Shown here: piece after piece, positions 55,865 through 63,740 of the stretch | How positions within the stretch are numbered: the stretch's first letter is position 1 | Layout of the letters: each line of letters starts with the position of its first letter | DNA from: an uncultured Alphaproteobacteria bacterium | GTDB lineage: Bacteria > Pseudomonadota > Alphaproteobacteria > Paracaedibacterales > CAIULA01 | Length of the DNA: 64,000 bases | Direction of reading: 5' to 3' | NCBI GenBank assembly: GCA_903899945.1 | Contig: CAIULA010000016.1 | Location: 20,688-84,687, forward strand | Position numbers and translations under genes: made by a program | Notes under the pieces: generated by a model | Databases searched by the model: none | Told to the model about the DNA's origin: nothing | What the model saw: only the letters and a program-made list of their open reading frames with translations

Positions 55865-57238
55865 ATGAAAAACAAAAAATATTTCTTTTTTTTAATAATA
55901 TCCCTTTTCAACATAATGAGTTACAAGTCTCAGGGAATGGATAGAACTTATTTAGAATCTGATATTGTGCGCACTCACCTTCCTTCTCTAATAATACAAG
56001 GAGTTAGATCTGATGTTTTAGATCCTTCTGATCAATTTTCTTTTATAGACTTTCTGCCTGTATCCAATGAAGTAAAAATAAAAATCAGGGCTATTTATGA
56101 AAACACCAGTGATGATACGCTTAGCCTTTGCCATGTTACCATTGCTTACAAAGCAATAGAAGCTTTAGTTGCTGCATTGTGTCAAAGTCAGATGATTCAT
56201 ACGGTTATATTAAGTTATGCGGGCATAGATGATAAAAAAATGCAGCTCTTTGCCGAAATTTTATTAAAAAATCAAAATATTCACACATTAGACTTCAGTT
56301 ATAATGCAATTGGTGATGATGGGGTAAAAGCATTGGCTAAAGCTCTGCAGAAAAATAAAGTCGTTCGCACGATATCTCTTAAATGGAACATAATTGAGTC
56401 TGAAGGAGCGAGAGAATTTGCTCAAACACTACAAGACAATCATAGAATTACTTCTCTAGATATAAGTGATAACCATATTGGAGTTGAAGGCATAAAAGCT
56501 TTTGCTGAGATGATACCTCAGAATAAGGGACTTCATGATCTAGATATAAGCGGTAATAACATAGGCGTTAAAGGAATAAGAATTTTAGTTGAGCCCTTAC
56601 AAAGGAGTCGATTTATTCGAACCCTATCTCTTTCTAATAATGCCCTGGGAACTAAAGGAATCGGAATACTTGCTTTAGCACTCCAATCTAACAAGGTTAT
56701 TCAGAATTTATACCTTGATGAAAATGATATAGAAATTGAAGGGGTAAGATTATTAACAGCAGCATTAAACAAAAGTCGATCTATGCGTGTCTTAAGCCTT
56801 GCTAGTAATTGTATCCAAAATGAGGGAATAAGAATCTTAGATACGTTTTTGCGTCGAAATTCAATGATTTTAACATTAAATCTCTCTGATAATAATATTG
56901 GATATGAGGGAATCAAAATATTAAGCCAGAGCTTAAGGGAGCATAATGGAAGCCTACAAACGTTAAATCTTTCATGTAACAGCATTGGAAATGAAGAAAT
57001 TAAAGAACTGTGCCAAATGTTGATATGGAATTATGTTCTTTATGACCTAGATCTTTCTTGCAACCTCTTTGAAGATGAAGGAGCAGACGAAATAATAAAA
57101 ATGTTGGGTTACAATAACACTCTTCATAGTCTTGAAATCTCTGAGAATGAAATTTCAGATGAGAAGCTAAAAACTATCGCACAGATGATGTTACGCAGAA
57201 GAATCTTTGCTCTAAGTTCGCTAAAACGTGGAAGTTGA
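55865..57238 (+). CDS. exported leucine-rich repeat protein (ribonuclease-inhibitor type)
   Basis: A 457-residue protein made of a short signal peptide (YFFFLIISLFNIMSYKSQG), a ~75-residue lead and about twelve LRRs of 28 residues. A typical unit is IHTLDFSYNAIGDDGVKALA. The L-x-x-L-x-L-x-x-N-x-I-G-x-x-G pattern is that of eukaryotic RNase inhibitor and NLR proteins, so binding to a host protein is plausible. No enzymatic domain is visible. AAGGAG lies 7 nt before the ATG. Copies differ enough that the array is not freshly duplicated. Confidence 0.82.
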   Translation: MKNKKYFFFLIISLFNIMSYKSQGMDRTYLESDIVRTHLPSLIIQGVRSDVLDPSDQFSFIDFLPVSNEVKIKIRAIYENTSDDTLSLCHVTIAYKAIEALVAALCQSQMIHTVILSYAGIDDKKMQLFAEILLKNQNIHTLDFSYNAIGDDGVKALAKALQKNKVVRTISLKWNIIESEGAREFAQTLQDNHRITSLDISDNHIGVEGIKAFAEMIPQNKGLHDLDISGNNIGVKGIRILVEPLQRSRFIRTLSLSNNALGTKGIGILALALQSNKVIQNLYLDENDIEIEGVRLLTAALNKSRSMRVLSLASNCIQNEGIRILDTFLRRNSMILTLNLSDNNIGYEGIKILSQSLREHNGSLQTLNLSCNSIGNEEIKELCQMLIWNYVLYDLDLSCNLFEDEGADEIIKMLGYNNTLHSLEISENEISDEKLKTIAQMMLRRRIFALSSLKRGS

Positions 57239-57258
57239 GAGCACAAGAATAAAATCAG

Positions 57259-58131
57259 TTAACCATTAGATTTGATATACCAAAAAATTGCTTCAACTTG
57301 GTTTTCTTCAGTCCCTAGGCCGTTTTCATAACAAGAAGCTAATTTAATTTGCGCTTCTTGATGCCCTTTTTTCGAAGAAAGCAAATAATTCTCGAAAGCA
57401 AGACTCTCATTAATAAGCGTACCTCTGCCATATTGATAACAAAGACCCAATCTAAATTGAGCTCTTGGCTCTCTTTGCTTAGCAGAAAGGAAATAGTACT
57501 TAAAAGCAAGACTCTCTGTTTTTGGAACCTCTATACCATATTCATAGTAAAGGCCCAATCTGAATTGAGCTCTTGGTTCTCCTCGCTTAGCAGAAAGATA
57601 ATAATTTTCAAATGCAAGCATCGGATTTGAAGGCACCCCCTTGCCAAATTCATAACAACGGGCCAATTTAAACAAAGCTCTCCTATCTGCTTGTCTAGCA
57701 GAGCATGAATAATACTCAAAAGCCAATTTTTCATCAAGTTGAATGCCGCCGACACCCATTTCACAGCAGAGACCTAAATCATATTGTGCGTATTTGTTTC
57801 CATTATCTGACTCTTCACGCAACCAAGATAATAAACTCGAATCCATTATTTCTTCATCACCTCTCATTGGAAGCATTTTTCCAAAAAAACACAAAAAAAG
57901 GAAATTGATTTGTGCAGGACGATTTCCTTTTCTTGCCATAGAGGAAAGCTTTTTAAAAGCCCGCTTATTTTCTTCACACACAATTTCTTCATAAAGAGTG
58001 TTAGCAGATATATAACTTTGCTCAATAACTGTCCTGGGATTAAAATGGTGTTCCTCTAATTTAGGATTAACGTCATCACAAGCAAAAGCATAACCGCTTA
58101 TGAGCAAATAAAAAAGGATATAAAATTTAAT
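57259..58131 (-). CDS. exported Sel1-repeat protein, probable ATT start
   Basis: About 290 residues. After a signal peptide and a ~70-residue lead come five Sel1-like repeats of 36 residues (AFENYYLSAKRGEPRAQFRL, YEYGIEVPKTESLAFKYYF and so on), two of them nearly identical. The first conventional start (TTG 58107) gives a clipped signal. Reading from ATT 58131 gives a full one (IKFYILFYLLISGYAFA), with GGAG 7 nt upstream. I therefore prefer ATT, or ATC 58134, as the initiator; a mutated ATG is the alternative. It converges on the LRR gene. Confidence 0.75.
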   Translation of the reverse strand: MKFYILFYLLISGYAFACDDVNPKLEEHHFNPRTVIEQSYISANTLYEEIVCEENKRAFKKLSSMARKGNRPAQINFLFLCFFGKMLPMRGDEEIMDSSLLSWLREESDNGNKYAQYDLGLCCEMGVGGIQLDEKLAFEYYSCSARQADRRALFKLARCYEFGKGVPSNPMLAFENYYLSAKRGEPRAQFRLGLYYEYGIEVPKTESLAFKYYFLSAKQREPRAQFRLGLCYQYGRGTLINESLAFENYLLSSKKGHQEAQIKLASCYENGLGTEENQVEAIFWYIKSNG

Positions 58132-58201
58132 GATTTTTCTCCAGTAATTTTTTATTACAATAGATTATTATCAATCAAATAAAAAGGATAAAATCTAATG
58201 T

Positions 58202-58226
58202 ATATAACCCTTTCAGAGGGTTGTAT
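58202..58226 (-). other. hairpin upstream of the Sel1-repeat gene
   Basis: ATATAACCCT pairs with AGGGTTGTAT (one T-G pair) around TTCAG. It lies about 70 nt before the inferred start on the minus strand. The rest of 58132-58463 is non-coding. A GGGGTGTACGGAAA stretch at 58309 might be a Tn3-type terminal repeat. Confidence 0.3.
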
Positions 58227-58463
58227 CCAGGAATTCCCAAAAAACGACCTAGCTCATCTGTGAAGGGAAAACATCAAACTTTGTTCTTTAAGAGGGAAGT
58301 TTGAGTTTGGGGTGTACGGAAAGTCAAATCATTAAAAACGTGTAATATTTGAACGGAAAATTATGTATTACGGAATTAAAGGCGCAAACCACCGCTTTTT
58401 TTGAACAAGTTTTTGTTAAGTTTGTGTAGAAAATAACTCATTTCAAATACGCCTATTTTCTAT

Positions 58464-58603
58464 TCAAACCTCAATTTTTTCTATTACTTTTTTAATGTTA
58501 ATTTTCTTTTTATTCTTACGGAAAGTAAAATGCCCAGAGAAATTAATATATTGAAACCCAACAGGAGAATTTTTGGTGACTTTTTTCATTTTCACCTTGA
58601 ACC
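58464..58603 (-). pseudogene. Tn3-family transposase (TnpA) extreme C-terminus, cut by another transposon
   Basis: The frame reads KMKKVTKNSPVGFQYINFSG, HFTFRKN and INIKKVIEKIEV, the closing segment of Tn3 transposases. It differs in sequence from the remnant at 51.2-51.7 kb, so it is a separate copy. Its upstream side ends exactly at the terminal repeat of the Tn402-like element at 58604, which has split it; the 5' part is not found on the far side. Confidence 0.75.
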
Positions 58604-58650
58604 TGTAACGCGCAGAAATAAATGGCACCATCTGTGCAGAGATATTTGGC
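58604..58650 (+). repeat. left terminal inverted repeat
   Basis: Begins TGTAACGCGCAGAAATAA. It contains GCAGAAATA and GCAGAGATA 24 bp apart, probable transposase-binding repeats. It mismatches the right end at five positions. Confidence 0.85.
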
Positions 58651-58681
58651 GCTCTCTTAAAAATAATTTTGCCTTTCAATA

Positions 58682-59455
58682 AAGGTTATCAATGACTAAG
58701 CATTCTCTTGCAGCTTCTACAAGCTCTTTAGATATAAAAGAAAGTTGATTGATACTCATAATTCTTTGAGCTTGCTTAAGTAAGCGGTTAACTAAACGGA
58801 AAACCTTGCGTAATTCGAGTAACGGCAGAAACTGCTTCTTGATCCATAAAATCTTCAAATTTCACTTCAACACCTAGTGAGTTGCAATAATGCTTTATGA
58901 TAAAAGAGATCTCTTCTTTACTTAATGCTTTGAAAGCATGAGCAAAACCAATTCGTGAATAAAGTTGTGGAAATCGGATTAGACGCTTTTCAATACCAGG
59001 CATTCTAATGAGAATAAGAGCAATTTCATACTTATCATAAATAGCTCTTATCTGTTCCAAAGTCTTAGGTTACAATCAATCCGCTTCATCAATAATGATC
59101 ATTTCCACAAAATTTTCAAATCTGACATTAAATGGAACTTCTTTGTATAAGGATTTTCCCTTTAAAGTGTTAAAAGCGGACATGATAGTATGGAGGTCAT
59201 CTTTTACTGATTTAGGGGAATTGACCATTTCTGGAACATAAACAATTGTATAAAGATCTTTTATATCTACCCGATAGGGAACATGTTTTATGATATCTTC
59301 ATTTATGAAATCCCATGAGGAAAAATGTCTGGCAGACATGCTTTTACCAACTCCAGCTTCCATAACAGAGACCTATATATTTTTCTTTCTGACAAGCTCT
59401 ACAAAATTCTGCAAATCGCTTGTACTCTTTCAGTTACAATAAATTCATTTATCAG
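58682..59455 (-). pseudogene. TniB-like AAA ATPase, multiply frameshifted
   Basis: Joined across frames it reads RFAEFCRACQKEKYIGLCYG, then the Walker A segment EAGVGKSMSARHFS, Walker B MIIIDEAD, then TLEQIRAIYDKYEIALILIR and PGIEKRLIRFPQLYSRIGFA, and finally RLVNRLLKQAQRIMSINQL. At least three breaks (near 59355, 59070 and 58800) stop it. TniB proteins are the ATP-dependent regulators of Tn402-type transposition. It is downstream of the tniA relic in the same direction. Confidence 0.8.
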
Positions 59456-59639
59456 CGGCATATAAATTTAGTTTTGTGGGTTTTACGGGTTTTTCAGAAA
59501 GTTTTTTTGTAATTATTCTGCTTTTTGAGCTCAAGATCGCATCCGCAAGAGATAAACGTTGATCAATTTCATTTTGTAAATCTTTTCTTCTTTTATTTCT
59601 TGCTGCTTGTATATCTTTTAGACTGACGGATCATTCATC

Positions 59640-60232
59640 GAGATCTTAACATACAGGTTGCCCAGTATATCCCTCGAGCTCAGAAATCAGAATTTGATTC
59701 AAAGTACGAAAGAAACGTTCGATTCTGCCTCGTCCCCTTGGCTCACCAATCTGAGAAAAAATAAGTTGAATTTTTAAATCAACACAAACCTGCTCAATAT
59801 GTTGAGAAGTAAAGTCTGAACCATGGTCTGTATAAAGGACTGACGGAATACCACAAATTGACCATTGTGGTTCTTTTTTTCTCCAAATCGCATGATAGAA
59901 ACAAAGAGAGGTTTTAATTGCGGAAGGAGAGAGAAAAGAAAGCTCATAACCTGCAATTGCACGGCTGTAGTCATCCAAAGACTGCATATCCTGTGTGACA
60001 AATACCTGATACCTTTGTCTTTTCGATCTTGTCTCATTAGAGCTCCAAACCCATGTTGACGATAATGAGCAACCCAACGTCGTGCTGTTCTTAGAGGAAG
60101 TTGGTGTTCTTTGTGCAACACGTTTAGTGATTTTTCTTTTTGTAAAAAAGGCTCAATTAACCGATATTTACGTAAAGCTTCTTGTCGTTCTTCATCAGAG
60201 TACTGACTCAAAACAAGCAAACTTTCATTCAT
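59640..60232 (-). pseudogene. TniA-like DDE transposase, frameshifted and shortened
   Basis: An N-terminal helix-turn-helix (LSQYSDEERQEALRKYRLIE, LPLRTARRWVAHYRQ) is followed, after a shift near 60050, by an integrase-type catalytic core. That core has DDYSRAIAGYELSF, YTDHGSDFTSQHIEQV and GEPRGRGRIERFFRTLN, giving two aspartates and the glutamate in the expected spacing. The frame ends at 59646, and the Mu-like C-terminal domain is missing or scrambled in 59460-59640. It is dead as a transposase. Confidence 0.82.
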
Positions 60233-60828
60233 TTTTCTTGCTCACTGAGGATAAACTTTGATGAAAATCCTGCACGGTTCAAAGAGTCATAAAGAGTTGA
60301 TCTTTTTATACCGAAGTTTCTACAAATTGCGGCTTTACTTTTTCCTGATTTTAGATCCTCCAAAATAGCATCCATCTTCTCTTCATTAACGGCTCTCGTT
60401 CTACCTCCCCGGCGGCCCCGTTTCTTTGCAGATTCAAGCCCCGCCATAACTCTTTCTCGAGTAAGAGCTCTTTCATACTGAGAAAGTGAGCCAAATAAAT
60501 TAAAAAGCAGTTCATCGTGTGGTGCAGTGGTATCCATTTTTTCTGTCAAAGAGCAAAAAGCAATTCCTCGGCTATGAAGATTATTAATAATATCAAGAAG
60601 ATGAATGAGGGAACGTCCTAAACGATTAAGTTTCCACACCAGTAAACAATCGTCTTTTTGCAAAAAATTTAAAGCTTCTTGCAATCCTGGACATTTATCT
60701 TTAATTCCACTCGCTTTATCTACAAAAATATGCCTCCCATCGACTCCTGCTTGGGTCAAAGCATCTCTTTGAAGATCAATAACTTGGCGTTCCCCTTCAG
60801 AAGAGACACGCATATATCCTATGAGGAT
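60229..60828 (-). CDS. serine recombinase (TniR/Tn3-type resolvase)
   Basis: The catalytic domain begins LIGYMRVSSEGERQ, with the nucleophilic serine, followed by DKASG, VWKLNRLGRSLIHLLDII and SLSQYERALTRERVMAG. A C-terminal helix-turn-helix (SKAAICRNFGIKRSTLYDSL) binds the res site. The frame is intact, unlike the tniA and tniB relics of the same transposon. The usual family start falls on ATC 60828, with AAGG 8 nt upstream; the first ATG, 60813, is five residues inside the domain. It overlaps the tniA start by 4 nt. Confidence 0.85.
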   Translation of the reverse strand: MLIGYMRVSSEGERQVIDLQRDALTQAGVDGRHIFVDKASGIKDKCPGLQEALNFLQKDDCLLVWKLNRLGRSLIHLLDIINNLHSRGIAFCSLTEKMDTTAPHDELLFNLFGSLSQYERALTRERVMAGLESAKKRGRRGGRTRAVNEEKMDAILEDLKSGKSKAAICRNFGIKRSTLYDSLNRAGFSSKFILSEQEK

Positions 60829-61008
60829 ACGAAAAACCTTATTTCTGCACTTTACGATAGATTTTGAATGCGACCTTGTTTCTCGTACACTTTTAGAGTG
60901 TTTTTAATGGAATTTCAAGCACACTGGCATTACTGAACGAAAACCATTTTTTTCCTCACATTCTTCTTCCAATTAATAATCAGAAAAAAATTTGCCACAA
61001 ATAATAGA

Positions 61009-61055
61009 GCCAAATATCTCTGCACAAATGGTGTCAGTTATCTCTGCTCGTTACA
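61009..61055 (-). repeat. right terminal inverted repeat
   Basis: On the minus strand it begins TGTAACGAGCAGAGATAA, with the same GCAGAGATA pair 24 bp apart. The 61056-61205 stretch beyond it is non-coding up to the DUF4143 gene. Confidence 0.85.
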
Positions 61056-61205
61056 GAACGCCGAAGGAAGCGGCATCTAAGTTATTAGGAGATTATTAAG
61101 AAGCTTTTCTAATTTCTGATAGACTAAGTAACTCCATTACACTTGCATGAAACCTCTTCAATATGTTATCGTATATTCGGAATTTAAATACGGATTTACG
61201 ATGAT

Positions 61206-62354
61206 ATGATTCGGCGTTCTAACTATCTTGACCTAATAACTGAAGTATTTGATATTCACTCTGTTTGTGCTCTATTGGGACCTAGACAGTGTGGAAAGAC
61301 AACACTTGCGCGATTATATGCGGAACAAATTTATAAAAACAAAGCAGAAGTCCATTACTTTGACCTGGAACACCCAAGGGACTTAAATGCCTTATCTTCT
61401 CCCGCACTCGCTTTAGAAGCCTTAAATGGATTAATTATTATAGATGAGATTCAACGGAGGCCGGATCTTTTTCCATATCTGCGCTATTTGTCTGATTACA
61501 GTGATAAAAAATTCTTAATTCTAGGGAGTGCGTCTCGTGATCTCATTCACCAATCTTCAGAAACTTTAGCAGGTCGCATTTCTTATATTGAATTAAATCC
61601 TTTTTGGCTTAAAGAAGTAGGAGATTTCAGGAAACACTGGCAAAGGGGAGGATTTCCCAAATCCTATCTTGCTTCTTCCGATACGGCAAGCGAACGGTGG
61701 AGATTTGATTATATAACCACCTTTCTTGAACGAGATCTGGCGAGTATAGGTTTCTCAGCTAATCCTTCACTTATGCGTCGTTTATGGGCAATGGTTGCTC
61801 ATTATCATGGGCAAACAGCTAACTATTCTGAAATAGGACGATCTTTAGATCTGACAGATAAAACAATTAAACGTTACCTGGAAATATTAGAAGGCGCATT
61901 TATGATAAGGCTGCTTAAACCTTGGTTTGAGAATCTTGGTAAAAGGCAGGTGAAAAGTCCAAAAGTTTATGTAAGGGATAGTGGGCTTTTACATTCTTTA
62001 TTAGACATAACATCAAGTAATTTAACAACTCACCCAAAAATTGGAGCTTCTTTTGAGGGGTACGCCCTTGAAGAGGTTATAAGATCTCTTAATTTGGATA
62101 AGGCTCAAGTTTATTTCTGGGCGACAGAGAAAGGTGCAGAATTGGATTTATTAGTCATCCAAGGAGATAAACGATATGGTTATGAGTTTAAGTTCTCGGA
62201 TTCCCCTACCATTAGTAAGTCGATGCGCATTGCTCAACAAGATTTAAGCTTATCAAATCTAACGATTATTAATCCAGGTAATCACTCTTATAAGCTAGAA
62301 GAAGCAATCTCAGTTATAGGGTTAGAGAACTTTTTGGTAAGTCCAAAGACTTGA
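61206..62354 (+). CDS. AAA ATPase with DUF4143 domain
   Basis: A 382-residue protein with an N-terminal AAA_14 domain, Walker A LGPRQCGKTTLAR, Walker B LIIIDEIQRRPDLF and sensor LGSASRDL. The C-terminal DUF4143 half includes LTDKTIKRYLEILEGAFMIR, VYVRDSGLLHSLL, GASFEGYALEEVI and a nuclease-like KGAELDLLV...YGYEFK segment. This family is common in mobile gene pools of bacteria and archaea; its role is not settled. The gene is whole and lies 150 bp outside the Tn402-like transposon. Confidence 0.88.
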   Translation: MIRRSNYLDLITEVFDIHSVCALLGPRQCGKTTLARLYAEQIYKNKAEVHYFDLEHPRDLNALSSPALALEALNGLIIIDEIQRRPDLFPYLRYLSDYSDKKFLILGSASRDLIHQSSETLAGRISYIELNPFWLKEVGDFRKHWQRGGFPKSYLASSDTASERWRFDYITTFLERDLASIGFSANPSLMRRLWAMVAHYHGQTANYSEIGRSLDLTDKTIKRYLEILEGAFMIRLLKPWFENLGKRQVKSPKVYVRDSGLLHSLLDITSSNLTTHPKIGASFEGYALEEVIRSLNLDKAQVYFWATEKGAELDLLVIQGDKRYGYEFKFSDSPTISKSMRIAQQDLSLSNLTIINPGNHSYKLEEAISVIGLENFLVSPKT

Positions 62355-62439
62355 ATAAAACTGTCAACACTGCCGACAGAAATTCAAGAACTTCTATTGC
62401 GTGAAAATTTACAACTGAGAATAAAAAGCTCGCACCGCC

Positions 62440-62712
62440 TTGTTAAGAAAACTAAAAGAAATATTTAGAAGAGACATATTGCAACCGGTTGATAGAATAT
62501 ACCTTATTAATCCTGTTTTGCGGGGTTGGATAAATTATTTTAGGATTGGCAACTCCAGCCAATGTTTTGGATATGTGAAGGACTGGGTTGAAAAGAAAAT
62601 AAGGCATCATTTAATGAGATCGAGAAGATTGAAAGGATTTGGCTGGAAAAGGTGGAGTAGAAGTCAGCTATATGAGATGGGGTTATATAAAGATTACCAA
62701 ATCATGTTATAG
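62440..62712 (+). pseudogene. group II intron maturase (LtrA-type) C-terminal remnant
   Basis: The 90-residue frame holds the maturase X/D region: QPVDRIYLINPVLRGWINYF, RIGNSSQCFGYVKDWVEKKI and LKGFGWKRWSRSQLYEMGLY. The whole reverse transcriptase part is missing, so the intron is truncated at its 5' side near 62400. The intron's RNA 3' part follows. Confidence 0.85.
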
Positions 62713-62769
62713 CTCTTTGAAAGCAAAACCAGCACAATAGGCCATAGGCTTTGATAGAAGGTATCAGGA

Positions 62770-62803
62770 AAGCGTAGTGCGGGAAATCCGCACGCTACGT
62801 TTG
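62770..62803 (+). ncRNA. group II intron domain V (relic)
   Basis: AAGCGTAGTGCGGGAAATCC, then GCACGCTACGTTT. The lower stem AGCGTAG/CTACGTT carries the AGC triad, a 2-nt CG bulge follows, and the upper stem is capped by GAAA, the hallmarks of the 34-nt catalytic domain. The following 62804-63052 is non-coding; it contains a CCCTACC...GGTAGGG hairpin (62856-62894) that may be further intron or flanking structure. Confidence 0.75.
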
Positions 62804-63052
62804 ATGCGATGGGTGATGGAAACGGAGCTAACAAGCCACCGCGCCAATTATTCGACCCTACCATCGAGGAGCCCGGCTCAGCAAATGGGTAGGGCTTAGT
62901 CTACGCTTTTGCTAAATCAGCCAATCCTCTAAAACTATAGCCTATAAATCTGAAAGTTAAGGTATCAGATACTCTTTGAAGCAAGAGAAAATTTAAATGC
63001 TTGAGCTTGACAGAGTACACTCCACTTATTTAAAAAGAACAATCTAAGAAAG

Positions 63053-63634
63053 ATGAGTGTTGCAGGCTTCAGGAATATGGCTCAATCAGATCAAGGTAAG
63101 TATTCATATGATGATGTCTTGAACTTTTGGTTTGCAGAGGAAAATAAGCCAAAATGGTTTGATAAGGATGAAAATTTCGATACGGCTATTACGGAAAATT
63201 TCACTGATTTATATAAAATCATAGCTTCAGGCGTTCTGGATCATTGGAAAGAATCAGCTCTAGGATCTTTGGCATTAATAATTACCTTAGATCAATTTTC
63301 TAGGAACATGTTTAGAGAACTGCCTGAAAGCTATGCTAAGGATTCTAAAGCCTTATCCATTACGAAATATGCAATAACCAAAAAATTGGATGAAGAATTA
63401 AGTACAGATCACAAAATGTTTTTATATATGCCTCTAATGCATAGTGAAAATTTAGAGGATCAAAAGCTATGTGTGCAATTATTTAAGGATAATCCTAAAG
63501 AAAAGCACTATGCAGAAATGCATTTAAGAATAATAGAAAGGTTTGGCAGATTTCCTCATCGAAATAATGCTTTGGGGAGAAAGTCCACAGAAGAAGAACT
63601 CCAATTTTTAACTACTCCAAATTCTTCATTTTGA
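63053..63634 (+). CDS. DUF924 family protein
   Basis: A 193-residue, all-helical protein. DVLNFWFAEENKPKWFDKDE at the start, then ALIITLDQFSRNMFR in the middle and FGRFPHRNNALGRKSTEEEL at the end are the three marks of DUF924, a TPR-like family of unknown role. The gene looks intact. It could be core sequence beyond the island or a passenger; the family occurs widely in proteobacterial chromosomes. A hairpin follows the stop. Confidence 0.9.
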   Translation: MSVAGFRNMAQSDQGKYSYDDVLNFWFAEENKPKWFDKDENFDTAITENFTDLYKIIASGVLDHWKESALGSLALIITLDQFSRNMFRELPESYAKDSKALSITKYAITKKLDEELSTDHKMFLYMPLMHSENLEDQKLCVQLFKDNPKEKHYAEMHLRIIERFGRFPHRNNALGRKSTEEELQFLTTPNSSF

Positions 63635-63683
63635 TTACTAATTGAGTATATAATTTGAACCATTTAGCTTCTTAACTTATACC

Positions 63684-63722
63684 CCCTCAAACAATCAAAA
63701 GTATATTTGGTTGTTTGAAGGG
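63684..63722. terminator. strong hairpin between convergent genes
   Basis: CCCTCAAACAATCAAA pairs with TTTGGTTGTTTGAAGGG with few mismatches around AGTATA. A short T-rich stretch follows. It is placed to end both the DUF924 gene and the convergent gene at the window edge. Confidence 0.6.
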
Positions 63723-63740
63723 TAATTTTATACAACACTT

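Larger units (their letters stand above)
58604..61055 (-). mobile_element. Tn402/Tn552-like transposon with 47-bp terminal inverted repeats, defective
   Basis: The ends read TGTAACG...CGTTACA. The first 47 bp of one end and the reverse complement of the other agree at 42 positions. Flanks GAACC (58599-58603) and GAACG (61056-61060) look like a 5-bp target duplication with one change. Between them, on the minus strand, lie a resolvase gene, a broken DDE transposase and a broken AAA ATPase, the gene set of this transposon group. The TGT/ACA ends and 5-bp duplication fit the family. Length is 2452 bp. Confidence 0.85.

Noticed and set aside
58604..61055. Possible CRISPR-associated or Tn7-like transposon
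   Set aside because: TniA/TniB relatives are shared with Tn7-like elements, but there is no TniQ, no Cas gene and no repeat array. A serine resolvase and 47-bp ends fit a plain Tn402/Tn552-type element.
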